Below are positions 4,074 to 6,857 of a stretch of DNA of 6,857 nucleotides, piece after piece (position 1 is the first letter of the stretch; each line of letters opens with the position of its first letter). The stretch lies in assembly GCA_038063975.1 (NCBI GenBank), contig JBBTTY010000026.1, positions 1 to 6,857 on the forward strand. Direction: 5' to 3'. Origin of the DNA: UBA6065 sp038063975. Its GTDB lineage: Bacteria; Patescibacteriota; Minisyncoccia; Phycocordibacterales; UBA6065. A model generated the notes under the pieces. That model was given only the letters and a program-made list of their open reading frames with translations. It was not told the DNA's origin and did not search any database. Both the position numbers and the translations under genes were made by a program.

Positions 4074-6380
4074 ATGACATCAAAACAAAAAAAACAGCCG
4101 GCCGTTATCATACAGAGCATCTATAAGAGAAACGGTACCATTGTTTCGTTCAATATAGATAAAATTACTCAAGCTGTTTTCAAGGCGATGGTTCATGCAG
4201 GCGAAGGCTCATTCGAAGAAACCAAAAAAGTGACTGACAGAGTTTACAAAGATGTTCTCAAAATCACAAAAAAGCATAAAAATTTCATTCCGACAGTCGA
4301 AGGTATCCAAGACACGGTCGAAAGGAGTCTCATTTTGGGAAAATATATCAAAACTGCCAAAGCATACATTCTTTATAGGGAAGAGAGAGCCAAAGCCAGG
4401 TCGCTCGGTCGCCAAGTTCCTTCTCATGTAAAAAAATTGGCCGAAGAAAGCAAAAAATATTTTAAGAATTCCCTGGGAGAATTTGTTTACTACCGCACAT
4501 ACTCACGATGGATTGCCGAAGAGAGTCGACGCGAGACTTGGATAGAGACTGTAGATCGCTACATATCTTTTATGAGAGAAAATGTCGGAGAAAAATTTAG
4601 TGATGTGGAGTACGCAGAAATGAGAGAGGCTATTTTGAATCAGGAAGTGATGCCCTCTATGAGACTTCTTCAATTTGCCGGACTAGCGGCGCGCAAAACC
4701 AGTGTCTGCGCTTATAACTGTTCTTTTATTGCTCCGGAAAATTTACAGGATTTGGCGGAAATCATGTACATTTCAATGTGTGGTGTTGGTGTCGGCTGGT
4801 CGGTTGAAAGTAAAAATATTCAAAAATTTCCGCAAATAAAATTTCAAGAAAATCACAAACCAGTCTACCATCTTATTCTTGACAGCAAGGAAGGTTGGGC
4901 GGACGCTCTAGCTCTGGGCATGCAAACCTGGTTTGATGGTTGCGACATCGAATTTGATTTTTCAGATTTGCGTCCAGCTGGCTCTAGACTGAAAACTATG
5001 GGAGGCAAGGCTTCAGGACCAGAACCACTCAGACGTCTGTTTGCTTTTACTCGTGAAAAGATGTTTGCTCGCCAAGGCAGACGTCTACGCAATATCGATG
5101 TCCATGACATCATATGCATGATAGGCGATTGTGTTGTTTCTGGCGGAGTGAGACGTAGCGCTATGATTTCACTATCAGACCTAGATGATACGGATATTCG
5201 CGATTCAAAATCAGGCGCTTTCTATACCACTGAACCACAGAGAATGCTCGCCAACAATTCCGCTGTTTACACCCAAAAGCCTTCAAATGCTGAATTTCTG
5301 GAAGAATGGATCGCACTCATGAAATCCGGCTCCGGTGAGAGGGGTATATTCAATCGTGGATCGCTCGCCAAAACTCTGCCCATCCGCCGAATTAAAACTC
5401 TCGAAAAACATGAAGGCTATTTTGACGCATCGGAAAATATTGTCGGTTCGATTGGCACAAATCCGTGTGGTGAAATTATTTTGCAATCAAAACAATTTTG
5501 TAATCTGTCTGAAGTAATAGCGCGTAGGGATGATACCGAAGAATCTCTCTTGCGAAAAATTCGGCTTGCTACTATGCTCGGTACATATCAAGCCAGTTTG
5601 ACAAATTTTCCGTATCTTTCAAGGGAATGGAAGGAGCGTTGTGAAGAAGAATGCCTGCTCGGTGTCTCTATCACTGGCCAATGGGATTCAAAAGTATCGA
5701 GAGATCCACAAACTCTCTTGCGCCTAAAAACTAGAGCTCTGGAAGTCAATCGAGAGTTTGCCAAACGTCTCGGCATAAACGAATCGACGTGTATCACTTG
5801 TGTCAAACCTTCTGGCACTGTCTCTCAGACGGTTGATTGTTCATCAGGTATGCATCCACGTCATGCTCAATATTATATCCGCAGAATCAGAATTGCCTCT
5901 ACTGATTCTCTATTCAAAATGCTTCGCGATCAGGGTGTGCCATACCAGCCTGAAATAGGCCAGTCGAACGATTCCGCCACCACCTATGTTCTAGAATTTC
6001 CTGTCAAATCTCCGGACGATTCTCTATACAAAAATGATATTTCCGCTCTCGATCAACTCGAGCATTGGAAAATGGTCAAATTGAGTTATACCGAGCACAA
6101 TCCGTCGGTTACTATTTCGGTTGGCGAGAACGAGTGGATAGAAGTAGGCAACTGGGTTTATAAAAATTGGAATATCGTGGGCGGTCTCTCTTTCTTGCCG
6201 AGGGAAAATCATATTTACGAACTCGCTCCGTATGAAACTATAAGTAAAGAAAAATATACGGAACTGGCACATCGGCTCGAACATATAGACTATTCAAAAA
6301 TCATCACATATGAAAAAACGGACGAACTTGATGTGAAAAAAGAAATGGCGTGTATAGGCGACGTATGCGCTATAGTGTAG
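4074..6380 (+). CDS. nrdJ: Adenosylcobalamin-dependent ribonucleotide reductase (class II, monomeric RTPR type) with ATP-cone
   Basis: The 768-residue enzyme reduces ribonucleotides to deoxyribonucleotides in the cytoplasm, using adenosylcobalamin to make its thiyl radical. Residues about 9-105 form an ATP-cone (KRNGTIVSFNIDKI, then PTVEGIQDTVE and KAYILYREERAKAR), a dATP/ATP activity switch. The catalytic core has YNCSF (C216, likely partner cysteine), MCGVGVGWSVE, GSRLKTMGGKASGPEPL, GGVRRSAMI and NPCGEIIL, where C465 is the predicted thiyl residue. C476 lies 11 residues later, the same spacing as C408 and C419 in the Lactobacillus leichmannii enzyme. The C-terminus ends CIGDVCAIV, with C760 and C765 as the swinging-arm reductant pair. 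By those landmarks the core is about 80 residues shorter than the 739-residue Lactobacillus enzyme, which lacks the cone. It needs no oxygen and no second subunit. The ATG has no Shine-Dalgarno sequence. The adenosyltransferase downstream supplies its cofactor. Confidence 0.96.
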   Translation: MTSKQKKQPAVIIQSIYKRNGTIVSFNIDKITQAVFKAMVHAGEGSFEETKKVTDRVYKDVLKITKKHKNFIPTVEGIQDTVERSLILGKYIKTAKAYILYREERAKARSLGRQVPSHVKKLAEESKKYFKNSLGEFVYYRTYSRWIAEESRRETWIETVDRYISFMRENVGEKFSDVEYAEMREAILNQEVMPSMRLLQFAGLAARKTSVCAYNCSFIAPENLQDLAEIMYISMCGVGVGWSVESKNIQKFPQIKFQENHKPVYHLILDSKEGWADALALGMQTWFDGCDIEFDFSDLRPAGSRLKTMGGKASGPEPLRRLFAFTREKMFARQGRRLRNIDVHDIICMIGDCVVSGGVRRSAMISLSDLDDTDIRDSKSGAFYTTEPQRMLANNSAVYTQKPSNAEFLEEWIALMKSGSGERGIFNRGSLAKTLPIRRIKTLEKHEGYFDASENIVGSIGTNPCGEIILQSKQFCNLSEVIARRDDTEESLLRKIRLATMLGTYQASLTNFPYLSREWKERCEEECLLGVSITGQWDSKVSRDPQTLLRLKTRALEVNREFAKRLGINESTCITCVKPSGTVSQTVDCSSGMHPRHAQYYIRRIRIASTDSLFKMLRDQGVPYQPEIGQSNDSATTYVLEFPVKSPDDSLYKNDISALDQLEHWKMVKLSYTEHNPSVTISVGENEWIEVGNWVYKNWNIVGGLSFLPRENHIYELAPYETISKEKYTELAHRLEHIDYSKIITYEKTDELDVKKEMACIGDVCAIV

Positions 6381-6398
6381 GAACTTATACAAAAGCTC

Positions 6399-6857
6399 AT
6401 GCTCATTATTTTCACAGGCAACGGCAAAGGAAAAACAACAGCAGCCATAGGTCAGGCTATGAGAGCAGTGGGCAATGGTAGCAGGGTTCTCATGGTTGAG
6501 CTCGTAAAAGGACCATGGAAATCTGGCGAGGACACTTCGTCAAAAAAAGTAAGCAAGTCTTTTCAAATTATCAAAAAAGGTCTGGGCTTTGTGAGAATAG
6601 GAAATGATCAAATACCTTTTGAAAAGCATATAGAGGCGGCAAGAGAAGCTCTAGCCTATTCTTTTAGTGAACTCAAAACTGGCAAATGGAATATTCTCAT
6701 ACTCGATGAAATCTGGGTGGCGTTGAGTTTGAGTCTTCTCAATTCATCGGAAGTGAATAATTTTATAAAATCAGCCACACCGCTCTGCGATCACCTCATC
6801 ATGACCGGTCGTGGTTGTCCTATGAAATTTATAGATCAAGCGGATCTGGTGACGGAA
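6399..6857 (+). CDS. cobA: Corrinoid (cobalamin) adenosyltransferase, CobA/BtuR/CobO type, 3' end outside window
   Basis: The frame is open for 153 codons to the window edge, so only the C-terminal end is missing (family proteins have about 170-200 residues). It begins MLIIFTGNGKGKTTAAIGQA with a P-loop GNGKGKTT (residues 7-14), then the usual MRAVGNGSRVLMVELVKGPW, the ILILDEIWVAL segment (about 107-117), a TGRGCP motif and DQADLVTE at the cut edge. The family transfers the adenosyl group of ATP to cob(I)alamin, making adenosylcobalamin. The ATG at 6399 is the only start after the in-frame stop at 6378, 18 bases downstream of nrdJ, so the two are probably cotranscribed and cofactor synthesis is coupled to its consumer. 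The short N-terminus, without the leading glycine-rich extension of some CobO proteins, suits a salvage enzyme. The symbols btuR and cobO denote the same family. Confidence 0.93.
   Translation, partial: MLIIFTGNGKGKTTAAIGQAMRAVGNGSRVLMVELVKGPWKSGEDTSSKKVSKSFQIIKKGLGFVRIGNDQIPFEKHIEAAREALAYSFSELKTGKWNILILDEIWVALSLSLLNSSEVNNFIKSATPLCDHLIMTGRGCPMKFIDQADLVTE

Noticed and set aside
4865..5119. Minus-strand frames inside nrdJ (here and at 4209-4427, 5283-5486, 5588-5818 and 6024-6284) and the plus-strand frame 5335-5517
   Set aside because: All lie within the well-supported nrdJ frame, show no family signature, and look like shadows of its codon use.
1..6857. CRISPR array, insertion sequence or att site next to the tRNA
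   Set aside because: I found no spaced direct repeats, no transposase or integrase frame and no duplicate of the tRNA 3' end within the window.

Overview
The window looks like AT-rich bacterial DNA from a small-genome lineage, most likely Candidatus Patescibacteria (CPR), perhaps Parcubacteria-like. The reasons are short intergenic gaps, start codons without clear Shine-Dalgarno sequences, a tRNA without encoded CCA, and protein types I associate with that group: a secreted DUF4430 protein, a stand-alone VKOR-type thioredoxin and a class II RNR. Every tryptophan I checked is TGG and no reading frame crosses TGA, so the standard bacterial code fits. The taxonomic call is inference.

Layout. 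Bases 3-76 hold a plus-strand tRNA-Ile with the rare UAU anticodon. Bases 89-3317 hold a compact five-gene minus-strand operon, read from high to low coordinates: secreted DUF4430 protein, DUF6580-like membrane protein, CcdA, a small cysteine-containing unknown protein, and a membrane-anchored thioredoxin-fold protein. Its leader (about 3333-3554) carries a sigma-70-like promoter, a cobalamin riboswitch of the compact type and an intrinsic terminator directly before the first gene. Next is a minus-strand ArsR-type repressor gene (3597-3902). On the other side of a 171-base divergent intergenic region is nrdJ, the adenosylcobalamin-dependent ribonucleotide reductase (4074-6380), followed 18 bases later by the 5' part of a corrinoid adenosyltransferase gene (cobA/btuR type, 6399 to the window end).

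How it fits together. The whole region except the tRNA reads as a vitamin B12 locus. The adenosyltransferase makes adenosylcobalamin and NrdJ uses it to make deoxynucleotides. The riboswitch would shut the five-gene operon off when cobalamin is plentiful. That implies the operon serves cobalamin acquisition, with the secreted transcobalamin-C-like DUF4430 protein as capture candidate, the DUF6580 protein as membrane-step candidate, and CcdA plus the thioredoxin as an extracytoplasmic thiol system. None of the five operon genes is a classical B12 transporter, so this may be an undescribed route. The riboswitch and the nrdJ and cobA assignments are well supported; the uptake role is inference from the riboswitch and the gene content.
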